Part shown: piece by piece, positions 1 through 6,912 of the stretch
Layout: every line of letters begins with the position of its first letter
Numbering within the stretch: the stretch's first letter is position 1
Assembly: GCA_030619985.1 (NCBI GenBank)
Contig: JAUXAI010000024.1
Span: 1-16,760 of the forward strand
Direction: 5' to 3'
Length of the DNA: 16,760 nucleotides
From: a bacterium
GTDB taxonomy: Bacteria > UBP18 > UBA7526
The notes under the pieces: model-generated
Seen by the model: only the letters and a program-made list of their open reading frames with translations
Databases searched by the model: none
What the model was told of the DNA's origin: nothing
Program-made: the position numbers and the translations under genes

Positions 1-935
1 GCACTTCCCCAGCCATGCCAGTTGCTTGACCCAAGCATGATGAGATTATTTCCCTGGCAGACATCTTTGATTGCTTCTCGAATAGATCTTTCAGGCCCCA
101 GGGCGCGTGCAGTATAGATCTCAAACCCATCCACTCCAGCCTCAGCCAAGTTTTTTAAGTTATGGAATTTCTTCCTCCACCAATGGGGGACGATAACCGC
201 TCCTTTGTATTTTTCATGAATTAAGTTAGCAATCTTAGCGATCTCTCTACCGTATTTCCGTTCATCTATAACCTCATCAATTCCTAAAAGGAGAAAGTTT
301 TCTCCTTGTTTTCCCGTATAGCACTTTATTTCCTGCCCAGTAATGATCACTGCTTGAGGATACTTTTCTTTGACTAATTCTTTAGTTCTCTTTGCTCCCC
401 TTAATGTTCGGGGATGATCGGTAATCGCCCAGGCAGAAAAGCCATGGGCCAGGTGCCATCTGATATTTTGCTCTGGGGTAGCGATCCCCTCATGAGAATA
501 GGTAGTATGACTGTGAAGATCGATCACAATTTCTTCGGGATTCTCTGGTTGCAGGCTATACTTTGGTAGGGGTACTAAGACAATAAAAAGGCAGATTAAA
601 GTAAAGGATATGATGACCTTAAATAGCCCCTTTAGCCTTTCAGAAATGTTAATTTTCTTCTTTAAATTAAAGAGAAGATAAAGAAGTATTACCCAGACCA
701 GCCAGGAAAGGGTCTGGAATCTGAAGTCTGTGAAGCGCCAGAAGTATTGGGAGATTCCTACAAAGGGCTCAAGGATATAGGCGGTCGCAGGAATCTCTAT
801 TCTATATTCTTTTAGGGGCAGACTGGTTATTCCATCGAGAGGTCTTAGGTGTGGAGTGGGAATTAAGAAGAGAATGGAGAGAAAAATGATAAAAAAGATT
901 ATTTTCCCATGTTTTTTGAACAATCGCTTAATCAA
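1..935 (-). CDS. Membrane-anchored PHP-domain putative metal-dependent phosphoesterase (3' end beyond window)
   Basis: The frame is open for 311 codons and leaves the window before a stop. The only good start is TTG at 935-933, preceded by AGGAG at a spacing of 7; no ATG occurs until near residue 300. Hydrophobic segments at about 12-27, 74-91 and 104-122 predict three membrane helices. A PHP-type metallohydrolase domain follows, with DLHSHT (139-144, His141/His143), ITDH (171-174), GQE (200-202), PHW (250-252) and SNWHGWG (304-310). These match the His/Asp/Glu metal ligands of PHP phosphoesterases. The domain should face one side of the membrane, but which side is not clear. The substrate is unknown; PHP relatives hydrolyse phosphoesters such as histidinol phosphate, nucleotides or DNA ends, and nothing here selects among them. 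The gene begins 26 nt after the tRNA-Leu gene on the same strand, so it may share that transcript. Confidence 0.8.
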   Translation of the reverse strand, partial: MIKRLFKKHGKIIFFIIFLSILFLIPTPHLRPLDGITSLPLKEYRIEIPATAYILEPFVGISQYFWRFTDFRFQTLSWLVWVILLYLLFNLKKKINISERLKGLFKVIISFTLICLFIVLVPLPKYSLQPENPEEIVIDLHSHTTYSHEGIATPEQNIRWHLAHGFSAWAITDHPRTLRGAKRTKELVKEKYPQAVIITGQEIKCYTGKQGENFLLLGIDEVIDERKYGREIAKIANLIHEKYKGAVIVPHWWRKKFHNLKNLAEAGVDGFEIYTARALGPERSIREAIKDVCQGNNLIMLGSSNWHGWGS

Positions 936-961
936 GATGAAACTCCTAGGGACATTAAAAA

Positions 962-1048
962 TGGTGCCGAAGGAGGGAATCGAACCCACACGGCCTTACG
1001 GCCACACGATTTTGAGTCGTGTGCGTCTACCAATTCCGCCACTTCGGC
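962..1048 (-). tRNA. tRNA-Leu (anticodon CAA), CCA encoded
   Basis: An 87-nt class II tRNA folds by eye. The acceptor stem is GCCGAAG/CTTCGGC with discriminator A and encoded CCA. The D arm is GCG/CGC around a GGTAGA-containing loop. The anticodon stem CACGA/TCGTG encloses loop CTCAAAA, giving anticodon CAA, which reads leucine TTG codons. The long variable arm GGCC-GTAA-GGCC is expected for Leu. The T loop is TTCGATT. One U-U mismatch (positions 50/64) sits in the T stem. The gene starts 22 nt after the pfkA stop and is probably transcribed with it. After CCA comes a short T run but no separate hairpin. Confidence 0.96.
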
Positions 1049-1070
1049 ACTGCTTCGTTTTATTCGCGTC

Positions 1071-2102
1071 TTACTTAAAGAAGACTTTTGCTAAGTCCCG
1101 CCACTTCTTATCAACGGTCTTTAACTGGGCTACTGCTTTTGATAGAGGAACATCGATCATCTCATTTCCTCTTAAAGCAACCATCCTCCCAAACTTTTCC
1201 TTAGCCACTAAATCGGCTGCCTTTACCCCGCACCTCGTTCCCAGCATTCTATCGAATAAGGTGGGAGACCCTCCTCTCTGGATGTGACCGATTACTGTTG
1301 CCCGGGTTCCGATGCCCGTCTTTTCCTTGATAACTGATGCCAGATCCTCTCCCACCCCTCTCTTCCTTAATATCATGTGACCAAACTGGTCCAGTTCCTC
1401 CTTTTCCACCTTCATGCCGGGAATCTTTATCCCCTCAGAGGTCACTACTAAGGCATAGTTCTTCCTCTTATGAACCTTCTTTAAATGTCGGCACATCTTA
1501 TCGATATCTACTTTCTCCTCTGGGATGAGAATCCAGTCCGCTCCGGAAGCCATGCCAGTAAAGAGAGCCACCCAGCCGGCATGCCTTCCCATGACCTCTA
1601 AGATCATTATTCTCCGATGAGATCTTCCAGTATCCCTTAATCTTTCCGCAGCATCGACCGCAATGGTCACTGAGGTATCGAAGCCGAAGGTATAGTCTGT
1701 GGCAGATAGGTCATTATCCATGGTCTTGGGGACACCGACCACCTTTACCTTGCATTCTTTATATAGTTTATTTGCCACTCCTAAGGTATCTTCACCACCC
1801 ATGGCGATGAGCCCATCAAGTTTAAATTTTTTGATATTTTTTAAGGACTTTTCTACCCCGCTCTTCTCCTTAAAGGGATTGACTCTTGAGGTTCCTAATA
1901 TGGTTCCCCCTTTACCGATAATCTCTTCCACATCCTTCAATTTCAAAAGCTTGCTCTTTCCTTCAATGAGGCCTTTATACCCTTCTAATATCCCGATGAC
2001 CTCAAAACCATGGTCTAATGCTTTTGCCACTACTCCTCTTATGGCCGGGTTCAATCCCGGGCAGTCTCCGCCCCCATTCAGTATGCCAATCCTCTTTGCC
2101 AT
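1071..2102 (-). CDS. pfkA: 6-phosphofructokinase, group III type, probably pyrophosphate-dependent
   Basis: A 343-residue PfkA-superfamily enzyme phosphorylating fructose 6-phosphate to fructose 1,6-bisphosphate in cytosolic glycolysis. Motifs in order are GGGDCPGLN (10-18), GGEDT (102-106), PKTMDND (125-131, catalytic Asp129), MGRHAGW (171-177) and GHIQRGG (272-278). The two donor-determining positions are Asp105, where E. coli ATP-PFK has Gly104, and Lys126, where it has Gly124. Asp plus Lys is the combination associated with PPi-linked PFKs such as the actinobacterial GGEDT enzyme, whereas ATP-linked relatives carry GGEGT. I infer a reversible PPi-PFK; an ATP or mixed donor is not excluded. 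The ATG is preceded by TAGGAGG, which overlaps the fba stop codon, so only 9 nt separate the genes and translation is probably coupled. The stop is followed by a fragment of the GACGCGAATAAAA repeat seen near ftsQ. Confidence 0.95.
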   Translation of the reverse strand: MAKRIGILNGGGDCPGLNPAIRGVVAKALDHGFEVIGILEGYKGLIEGKSKLLKLKDVEEIIGKGGTILGTSRVNPFKEKSGVEKSLKNIKKFKLDGLIAMGGEDTLGVANKLYKECKVKVVGVPKTMDNDLSATDYTFGFDTSVTIAVDAAERLRDTGRSHRRIMILEVMGRHAGWVALFTGMASGADWILIPEEKVDIDKMCRHLKKVHKRKNYALVVTSEGIKIPGMKVEKEELDQFGHMILRKRGVGEDLASVIKEKTGIGTRATVIGHIQRGGSPTLFDRMLGTRCGVKAADLVAKEKFGRMVALRGNEMIDVPLSKAVAQLKTVDKKWRDLAKVFFK

Positions 2103-2111
2103 CTCTTCCTC

Positions 2112-2975
2112 CTACGCTTTTCCACTACATCCAAAGTGTCTCATTCTATCCCGAATTACTTCCTTGGCCGCCTCCTTTGCTGGACCAAGGACCTTTCTGG
2201 GATCAATCTCGTCTGGCTTTTCTGCCAAGACCTCTCTGGTCTTCTTGACAAAGGCCATCCTTATTCGAGTATCGATATTTATCTTACTCATTCCAGCAGC
2301 GATTCCCTTCTTAATCTCCTCATCATTACATCCGCTGGCCCCATGTAATACCAGAGGAACCTTGGTTAATTCCCGAATCTTCTCTATCCTAGGAATATCC
2401 AGTTTGGCAAAAGGGGTCCGGCAGCCATGTATTGTTCCTACTGCTGCGGCTAAGGAATCCAGGCCAGTCAATTCCACGAACCTCTTGGCCTCTTCTGGCT
2501 TGGCGTAAAACTCCTTGGCCTTATCTATGGCCACTCCCGGCTCATCCCCTCCTGCCTTTCCAATCTGTCCTATCTCTGCCTCTACTGGTATGCCTACTGC
2601 ATGGGCCATCTCACAGACCTTCTTGGTCAGAGCAACGTTCTCATCGAAAGGTAGCTTTGAGCCATCGAACATGAGAGAGGTAAAACCCGCCCTCATACAC
2701 TTGATATTCTGAAGATAATCTGTCCCGTGGTCCAGATGTAAAGCCACAGGAACAGTTGCCTTCTCCGCTGCGGTCTTGACCATGGCCACAATATACTCTA
2801 ATCCCGCATACTTTATTGCCCCCTGAGAGGCCTGTAAGATCACTGGCGCCCGCTCTTCCTCCGCTACCTCAATGATGGCCTGGACGATCTCCAAGTTATT
2901 GGCATTGAATGCCCCTACCGCATACCCCTCTGCTTGGGCCTTCTTCAACATCTCCTTCGTGGTTACTAATGGCAT
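2112..2975 (-). CDS. fba: Class II fructose-bisphosphate aldolase
   Basis: A 287-residue zinc-dependent aldolase that reversibly cleaves fructose 1,6-bisphosphate to dihydroxyacetone phosphate and glyceraldehyde 3-phosphate. Visible motifs are GAFNANNLE (21-29), LHLDHG (79-84, catalytic Asp82 and zinc ligand His83), VEAEIGQIGK (131-140), the AVGTIHG histidine (His183), HGASG (211-215, His211) and NIDTRIR (233-239) at the phosphate-binding end. Its length fits the FbaA/GatY group (about 285-290). The start is certain: AAGGAGG lies about 8 nt upstream of the ATG. It is the first gene of a promoter-fba-pfkA unit and makes the next glycolytic step adjacent to the kinase, consistent with coordinated glycolytic or gluconeogenic flux. 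GatY or KbaY tagatose-bisphosphate aldolases are relatives, but the pfkA neighbour favours fructose-bisphosphate. Confidence 0.96.
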   Translation of the reverse strand: MPLVTTKEMLKKAQAEGYAVGAFNANNLEIVQAIIEVAEEERAPVILQASQGAIKYAGLEYIVAMVKTAAEKATVPVALHLDHGTDYLQNIKCMRAGFTSLMFDGSKLPFDENVALTKKVCEMAHAVGIPVEAEIGQIGKAGGDEPGVAIDKAKEFYAKPEEAKRFVELTGLDSLAAAVGTIHGCRTPFAKLDIPRIEKIRELTKVPLVLHGASGCNDEEIKKGIAAGMSKINIDTRIRMAFVKKTREVLAEKPDEIDPRKVLGPAKEAAKEVIRDRMRHFGCSGKA

Positions 2976-3002
2976 TTCTTTAACCTCCTTTCAGGTAGGT
3001 AT

Positions 3003-3028
3003 TAGTTACCAGTTTACAGTTAACAGTA
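3003..3028 (-). repeat. Short GTTAACTGTAAACTGGTAAC-type repeat in the fba leader
   Basis: On the minus strand the fba leader reads ACTGTTAACTG, TAAACTG, GTAACTAAT. The same words recur in the ftsA-ftsZ gap at 8021-8079, so this looks like a dispersed degenerate repeat. It lies between the promoter and the ribosome-binding site and would be part of the 5' UTR. Confidence 0.55.
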
Positions 3029-3052
3029 AAAAATTTGAAGTTTGTCATTTCT

Positions 3053-3081
3053 ATTATACTATAACAAACGAGATTATTCAA
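3053..3081 (-). promoter_or_regulatory. Sigma-70-type promoter for fba-pfkA
   Basis: On the minus strand a TTGAAT -35 box (3076-3081), a 17-nt spacer and a perfect TATAAT -10 box (3053-3058) lie about 80 nt before the fba ATG. The -35 box overlaps the TGA stop of dnaE, so the promoter begins exactly where dnaE ends. Transcription would start near 3046. No intrinsic terminator is visible between dnaE and fba, so read-through from dnaE is also possible. Confidence 0.75.
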
Positions 3082-6000
3082 GCGCTGTAATAAATAGTTC
3101 CTTCTCCCAATAGCTCCTCAATCTTCCTCTTAAGTTTCGGGGTTGCCTTCACCTTAATCCTGGGGCCCGGGCTTATCACCGCCTCCCCATGATGGGTGGT
3201 CCTGAGATGGAAATAGACCTTCGCTTCTCCGGGATGGTTAAGCATGATCTTTTTCAGGGGGTTTAGCATTTCCCCTTCCAATCCTGTGGTGGTCATATTG
3301 ATGTGAACCACTTTCGTCAAGAGCTCCTCTACTTCTTCCAGAGGAAGAATCTGGGAGGCAATGACCTTGGCTATCTCTCCACTCCTATCCACCCTTCCCT
3401 TGACGATGACCATGGTCTCCTTCCTCACCAGAGAGGCCTTTTGATTATAGACATCGGGAAAGACGATGACCTCCACCCTTCCCTTCAGGTCCTCTAAGCC
3501 GGCAAAGGCCATCCGCTTTCCGTTCCTGGTGGTGATGAGCCTCAAGGTAGTTATTATTCCCCCCAGAGTAACTTCGCTTCCATTGGCCAGTTCTCCCAGT
3601 TCGGCAGTGGTGGTGGTGGTATACTTCTCCAGAACCCGAGAGAACCTGGCTAAGGGATGGCCTGAGATGTAGAATCCTAAGGCCACCTTCTCAAAGGCCA
3701 AGAGCTTATTCTCCGGCCACTCCTCCATATCGGGAAGATAGCCGGTCTCCCTCACCCCTTCCAAGACCTCTAAGAAGGAAGTCTGCCCCCGGGCTCGCTC
3801 CTTTTGCCTTACACTCGCTCGCTCTAAGGCCTCGTCCAGGACGGCCATAAGCTGGGAGCGCTTTGCTCCCAGGGAATCGAAGGCCCCACACTTTATGAGG
3901 CTCTCTATGGCCCTTCTATTGATGAGCCTGGTATCCACCTCCTCACAGAAATGGCATAGTGACCGGAATTTCCCCTTTTTCCCGCGTATCTCAGTCATAG
4001 AGGCGATGGCTCCAGACCCCACATTCTTCACTGCTGCCAGGCCAAACCTAATGCTATTGCTCACTACCGTAAAATCCCTCATGCTCTCATTAATATCCGG
4101 AGGGAGAATCTCGATCTCCATCCTCTTTGTCAATTCAATATACTTAATAAGCTTATCGGTATTATTCATTTCACTGGTAAGGAGGGCCGCCATATAGTAT
4201 AAAGGATAATTGGCCTTTAAATAAGCGGTCTGATAGGAAATCAAAGCATAGGCGCTGGAATGGCTCTTATTGAAACCATAACCTGCGAAGTGGGAGATGA
4301 GGTCAAATATCTTATCTGCAATCCCTCTTGCTATTTCATTCCTCACCGCTCCCTCCACAAACTCCTTCCTCTGCTGATCCAGAAGCACCGAAATTTTCTT
4401 TCCCATGGCTTGCCTTAGGAGGTCGGCCTTGGCCATACTGAAGCCCGCCAAGTCACTTGCGATGCGCATCACCTGCTCCTGATAGAGAATGACCCCATAG
4501 GTATCCTTCAAGATGGGCTCTAACCTGGGATGGGGATACTCTATGGGAATGAGGCCATGTTTCCTCCTGATGAAGTCATCCGTCATGCCGCTTCCCATGG
4601 GGCCTGGCCGATATAAGGCGATTAAAGCGACGATATCCGAGAATTCCTCTGGCTTGAGTTTCTTCAAGAGGTCCCTCATCCCTGAGGATTCTATCTGGAA
4701 TACACCAACCGTATGGGCCCTCCTTAGAAGATGGAAGGTCTTCTCATCATCCAGGGGGATCTTGCTCATGTCGATATCGATATTCTCTTTCTCCTTTAGA
4801 ATCTTCAGGGTATTGCCCATGACCGTAAGGTTACGCAGACCAAGGAAGTCCATCTTGAGTAACCCGATGGCCTCTAAGGGTCCCATGGCATACTGGGTGG
4901 CAATCTCATCCCGGGCTCCTCTAAAGAGGGGAACATGGTTTGTCAGGGGTTCTTTGGAAATTACTATTCCTGCAGCATGGGTAGAAGCGTGGCGCACCAG
5001 ACCTTCCAGTGACTTGGCAATATCAACCAGCCTCTTCACCTTCTCGTTCTTCTTGGTAAGTTCCTTTAACTCGGGAACCATGCTTAAGGCCCGTTCAATG
5101 GTTATGCCTATCTCAGGAGGAATGAGCTTGGCGATCCTGTCCACTTCAGAATATGGGATCTTAAGGCTTCTTCCCACATCCCGGACCACCGCCCGGGCCT
5201 TCATAGTGCCGAAGGTGGCGATCTGAGCAACATTCTCCTTGCCATACTTCTTTATCACATAGTCGATGACCTCATCCCTTCGGTCATCAGCGAAATCGAT
5301 GTCGATATCGGGCATGGTTACCCGTTCCGGGTTCAAGAAACGTTCAAAGAGAAGGCCATGTTTTAGGGGGTCGAGACTGGTGACGCCTAAGGAGAAGGCC
5401 ACCAGGCTTCCGGGAGCAGAACCCCTTCCCGGGCCAACTGCAATCCCCTGACTCCTGGCAAACTGGATAAAATCCCAAACGATTAAAAAGTAAGAGGCGT
5501 ATCCCGTATCCCTAATGATCTTTAGTTCGTGTTCCAGCCTTTCTTCTATCTCCGGTGTAACCTGGGGATATCTTTTCTTTAGCCCTTTATGGCAGAGTTC
5601 CCCTAAGTAGTCATCCAGGGTATAGCCCTCGGGAGGTTTATAATGAGGGAGGTAGGTTTCGCCAAAACTAAGTTCTAGGTTACATCTTTCTGCGATCTGA
5701 ATAGTATTCTCAATGGCCTCTGGTATGTGGTGGAAGAGGTCTCCCATCTCCTGAGGGGACTTGAGATAGAACTCCTCTGTGGAGAACCTGAGGCGGTTGG
5801 GGTCATCGATGGTGGTGGCCGTCTGGATGGATAAGAGGATATCATGAGCCGGGGCATCTGACCTCCTGATATAATGGCAATCGTTGGTGGCCACCAGGGG
5901 AACCCCAAGTTCTCTTCCTATAGAGATCAGTTCCTTATTTACCCTCTTCTGCTCCTCTATTCCATGATCGTGGAGCTCAAGATAGAAGTTTTCCTCCCCA

Positions 6001-6509
6001 AATATATTTCTATACCCTGAGGCCACCTTCTTCGCCTCCTCTATCCTATTATCCAAGATGAGGGTGGGGATCTCTCCCTTCAGGCAGCCAGATAGGGCGA
6101 TTAGCCCCTCATGATATTTGGCCAGGACCTCTTTGTCCACCCTCGGTTTATAGTAGAAGCCTACTAAGTAAGCGATAGAGACCAGTTTTATCAGATTCCT
6201 ATAGCCCGTCTCATCCTTCACTAAGAGCACCAGATGGTAGGAGGCTTCTTTCGTCTGACTTAGAGACTTCTCAAATCTTGACTTGGGGGCAACGTAGACT
6301 TCACAGCCAATGATGGGCTTTATTCCCCGGGTCATGGCCGTGCGATAGAAGTCGATGGACCCAAACATATTCCCATGATCGGTGATGGCCAGAGCGGGCA
6401 TGCGATAGTCTCGGGCAGCCTTCACCAGGTCTTTCAGGCGACAGGCACCGTCCAGGAGGCTATACTCGGTATGGACATGAAGATGAACGAAGTGGGCATG
6501 CTCAACCAT
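3078..6509 (-). CDS. dnaE: DNA polymerase III alpha subunit
   Basis: The 1143-residue replicative polymerase subunit (DnaE type, not PolC). An N-terminal PHP domain carries HLHVHTEYS (9-17), TDHG (43-46), GCE (68-70), HDHG (180-183) and CH (211-212). The palm has PGRGSAPGS (360-368), PDIDIDF (400-406, catalytic Asp401/Asp403) and KMDFLG (552-557, third Asp554). RPGPMGSG follows, then helix-hairpin-helix and OB-fold segments (TLGGIITTLR onward). QTSFLE resembles an internal clamp-binding site. Many PHP metal-ligand positions look preserved, unlike in E. coli, so the PHP module might retain exonuclease activity (inference). I chose ATG 6509 because GAGGT (6516-6520) lies 6 nt before it and the family starts near this point; an in-frame TTG at 6530 adds only seven residues. 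It appears transcribed from its own promoter, downstream of the dcw terminator. Confidence 0.97.
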   Translation of the reverse strand: MVEHAHFVHLHVHTEYSLLDGACRLKDLVKAARDYRMPALAITDHGNMFGSIDFYRTAMTRGIKPIIGCEVYVAPKSRFEKSLSQTKEASYHLVLLVKDETGYRNLIKLVSIAYLVGFYYKPRVDKEVLAKYHEGLIALSGCLKGEIPTLILDNRIEEAKKVASGYRNIFGEENFYLELHDHGIEEQKRVNKELISIGRELGVPLVATNDCHYIRRSDAPAHDILLSIQTATTIDDPNRLRFSTEEFYLKSPQEMGDLFHHIPEAIENTIQIAERCNLELSFGETYLPHYKPPEGYTLDDYLGELCHKGLKKRYPQVTPEIEERLEHELKIIRDTGYASYFLIVWDFIQFARSQGIAVGPGRGSAPGSLVAFSLGVTSLDPLKHGLLFERFLNPERVTMPDIDIDFADDRRDEVIDYVIKKYGKENVAQIATFGTMKARAVVRDVGRSLKIPYSEVDRIAKLIPPEIGITIERALSMVPELKELTKKNEKVKRLVDIAKSLEGLVRHASTHAAGIVISKEPLTNHVPLFRGARDEIATQYAMGPLEAIGLLKMDFLGLRNLTVMGNTLKILKEKENIDIDMSKIPLDDEKTFHLLRRAHTVGVFQIESSGMRDLLKKLKPEEFSDIVALIALYRPGPMGSGMTDDFIRRKHGLIPIEYPHPRLEPILKDTYGVILYQEQVMRIASDLAGFSMAKADLLRQAMGKKISVLLDQQRKEFVEGAVRNEIARGIADKIFDLISHFAGYGFNKSHSSAYALISYQTAYLKANYPLYYMAALLTSEMNNTDKLIKYIELTKRMEIEILPPDINESMRDFTVVSNSIRFGLAAVKNVGSGAIASMTEIRGKKGKFRSLCHFCEEVDTRLINRRAIESLIKCGAFDSLGAKRSQLMAVLDEALERASVRQKERARGQTSFLEVLEGVRETGYLPDMEEWPENKLLAFEKVALGFYISGHPLARFSRVLEKYTTTTTAELGELANGSEVTLGGIITTLRLITTRNGKRMAFAGLEDLKGRVEVIVFPDVYNQKASLVRKETMVIVKGRVDRSGEIAKVIASQILPLEEVEELLTKVVHINMTTTGLEGEMLNPLKKIMLNHPGEAKVYFHLRTTHHGEAVISPGPRIKVKATPKLKRKIEELLGEGTIYYSA

Positions 6510-6525
6510 TTTGATACCTCTTGTT

Positions 6526-6564
6526 TTCAACTTCTACTCTATCAGAAGTTGAACTCTATTGCAA
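6526..6564 (-). promoter_or_regulatory. Putative dnaE promoter with operator-like inverted repeat
   Basis: On the minus strand TTGCAA (6559-6564), a 17-nt spacer and TAGAGT (6536-6541) form a moderate -35/-10 pair upstream of dnaE. Perfect 10-bp inverted arms, TTCAACTTCT (6544-6553 read on minus) and AGAAGTTGAA (6526-6535 read on minus), flank an 8-nt centre that contains the proposed -10 box. This geometry suits a repressor site, or a hairpin in the leader. The promoter match is only 4 of 6 at each box. Confidence 0.45.
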
Positions 6565-6600
6565 GTCCTTTTTTCACTTTTTGCCCTCGAAAGAGAAAAA

Positions 6601-6654
6601 CAAGGTTCTTGAGCGAAGTGAAAGGCTTCCTTATTTTCGAACGCAGTGAGAAAA
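6601..6654. repeat. Dispersed repeat pair, copy 1 (upstream of dnaE)
   Basis: Read on the plus strand, block A (6601-6636) starts CAAGGTTCTTGAGCGAAGTG and ends near CTTATTT. Block B (6634-6654) contains TTTTCGAACGCAGTGAG followed by AAAA. Both recur in reversed block order at 6857-6912 on the other side of the terminator, with B matching at 19 of 21 positions. No protein coding is evident. Confidence 0.7.
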
Positions 6655-6703
6655 GAGACAACTTGCTTGGCTCATTTTCTTTTTGCGTCTTTCAGTTAAT
6701 TGA

Positions 6704-6722
6704 GTTCCGATCTTATCGGAAC
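6704..6722. repeat. Inverted repeat GTTCCGAT-CTT-ATCGGAAC
   Basis: Perfect 8-bp arms flank a 3-nt loop. There is no adjacent T run on either strand, so it is not a typical intrinsic terminator. It lies in the non-coding stretch between ftsZ and dnaE and could be an operator or a transcript hairpin. Confidence 0.55.
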
Positions 6723-6760
6723 GAAATCTTCGACAAATGTCAAATATTTTAGCGTCTTTG

Positions 6761-6795
6761 TCCTTCAGATCCTGAAGGATCCTCAGGATCCTGAA
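6761..6795. repeat. Overlapping GGATCCT palindromes
   Basis: TCCTTCAG-ATC-CTGAAGGA (6761-6779) overlaps GGATCCT-C-AGGATCC (6777-6791). CAGGATC-like words recur, so two mutually exclusive hairpins are possible. This is part of the repeat-rich gap between ftsZ and dnaE. Confidence 0.55.
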
Positions 6796-6806
6796 CGGGC
6801 GGCTGC

Positions 6807-6839
6807 AAAAAAGAGGGGCCCTTGAATTCAAGGGCCCCT
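6807..6839 (-). terminator. Rho-independent terminator of the dcw operon
   Basis: A perfect 26-bp palindrome (6814-6839) forms an 11-bp stem, AGGGGCCCTTG/CAAGGGCCCCT, with an AATT loop. On the minus strand it is followed by C then six T (6812-6807). It sits about 70 nt after the ftsZ stop, so it ends transcripts from the division cluster before dnaE. The plus strand lacks a comparable T run, so the terminator is directional. Confidence 0.92.
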
Positions 6840-6856
6840 TTGGGGTATAATTATTA

Positions 6857-6912
6857 TTTTCGAACAAAGTGAGAAAACAAGGTTCTTGAGCGTTAGCGAA
6901 AGGTTCTTATTT
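6857..6912. repeat. Dispersed repeat pair, copy 2 (overlaps ftsZ stop)
   Basis: Block B' (6857-6877) has TTTTCGAACAAAGTGAG followed by AAAA. Block A' (6878-6912) starts CAAGGTTCTTGAGCGTTAGC and ends CTTATTT. They match the blocks at 6601-6654. The end of A' overlaps the TAA stop of ftsZ (6907-6909). Confidence 0.7.

Noticed and set aside
962-1048. tRNA-Leu as an integration (att) site
   Set aside because: No integrase gene and no duplicated tRNA 3' fragment are visible in the window.
856-1287. Plus-strand open frames across the tRNA gene
   Set aside because: They read through the reverse complement of tRNA-Leu and the pfkA 3' end.
1699-2508. A 269-residue plus-strand open frame across pfkA and fba
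   Set aside because: It is antisense to two clearly conserved enzymes and crosses their junction; codon shadowing explains it.
2976-3052. Riboswitch or attenuator in the fba leader
   Set aside because: The leader is about 70 nt, made of a repeat and a Shine-Dalgarno; no conserved riboswitch core or terminator hairpin is seen.
4513-5226. A long plus-strand open frame opposite dnaE (237 residues)
   Set aside because: It is entirely antisense to the conserved polymerase core of dnaE, has no ribosome-binding site I could support, and its translation looks like no family.
6510-6530. Extended dnaE starting at TTG 6530
   Set aside because: The internal ATG at 6509 has GAGGT at 6 nt spacing and matches the usual DnaE N terminus; the TTG lies in the inverted-repeat arm.
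6631-6867. Small minus-strand open frame of 78 residues between ftsZ and dnaE
   Set aside because: It runs through the terminator hairpin and repeat blocks, and its product has no recognisable features.
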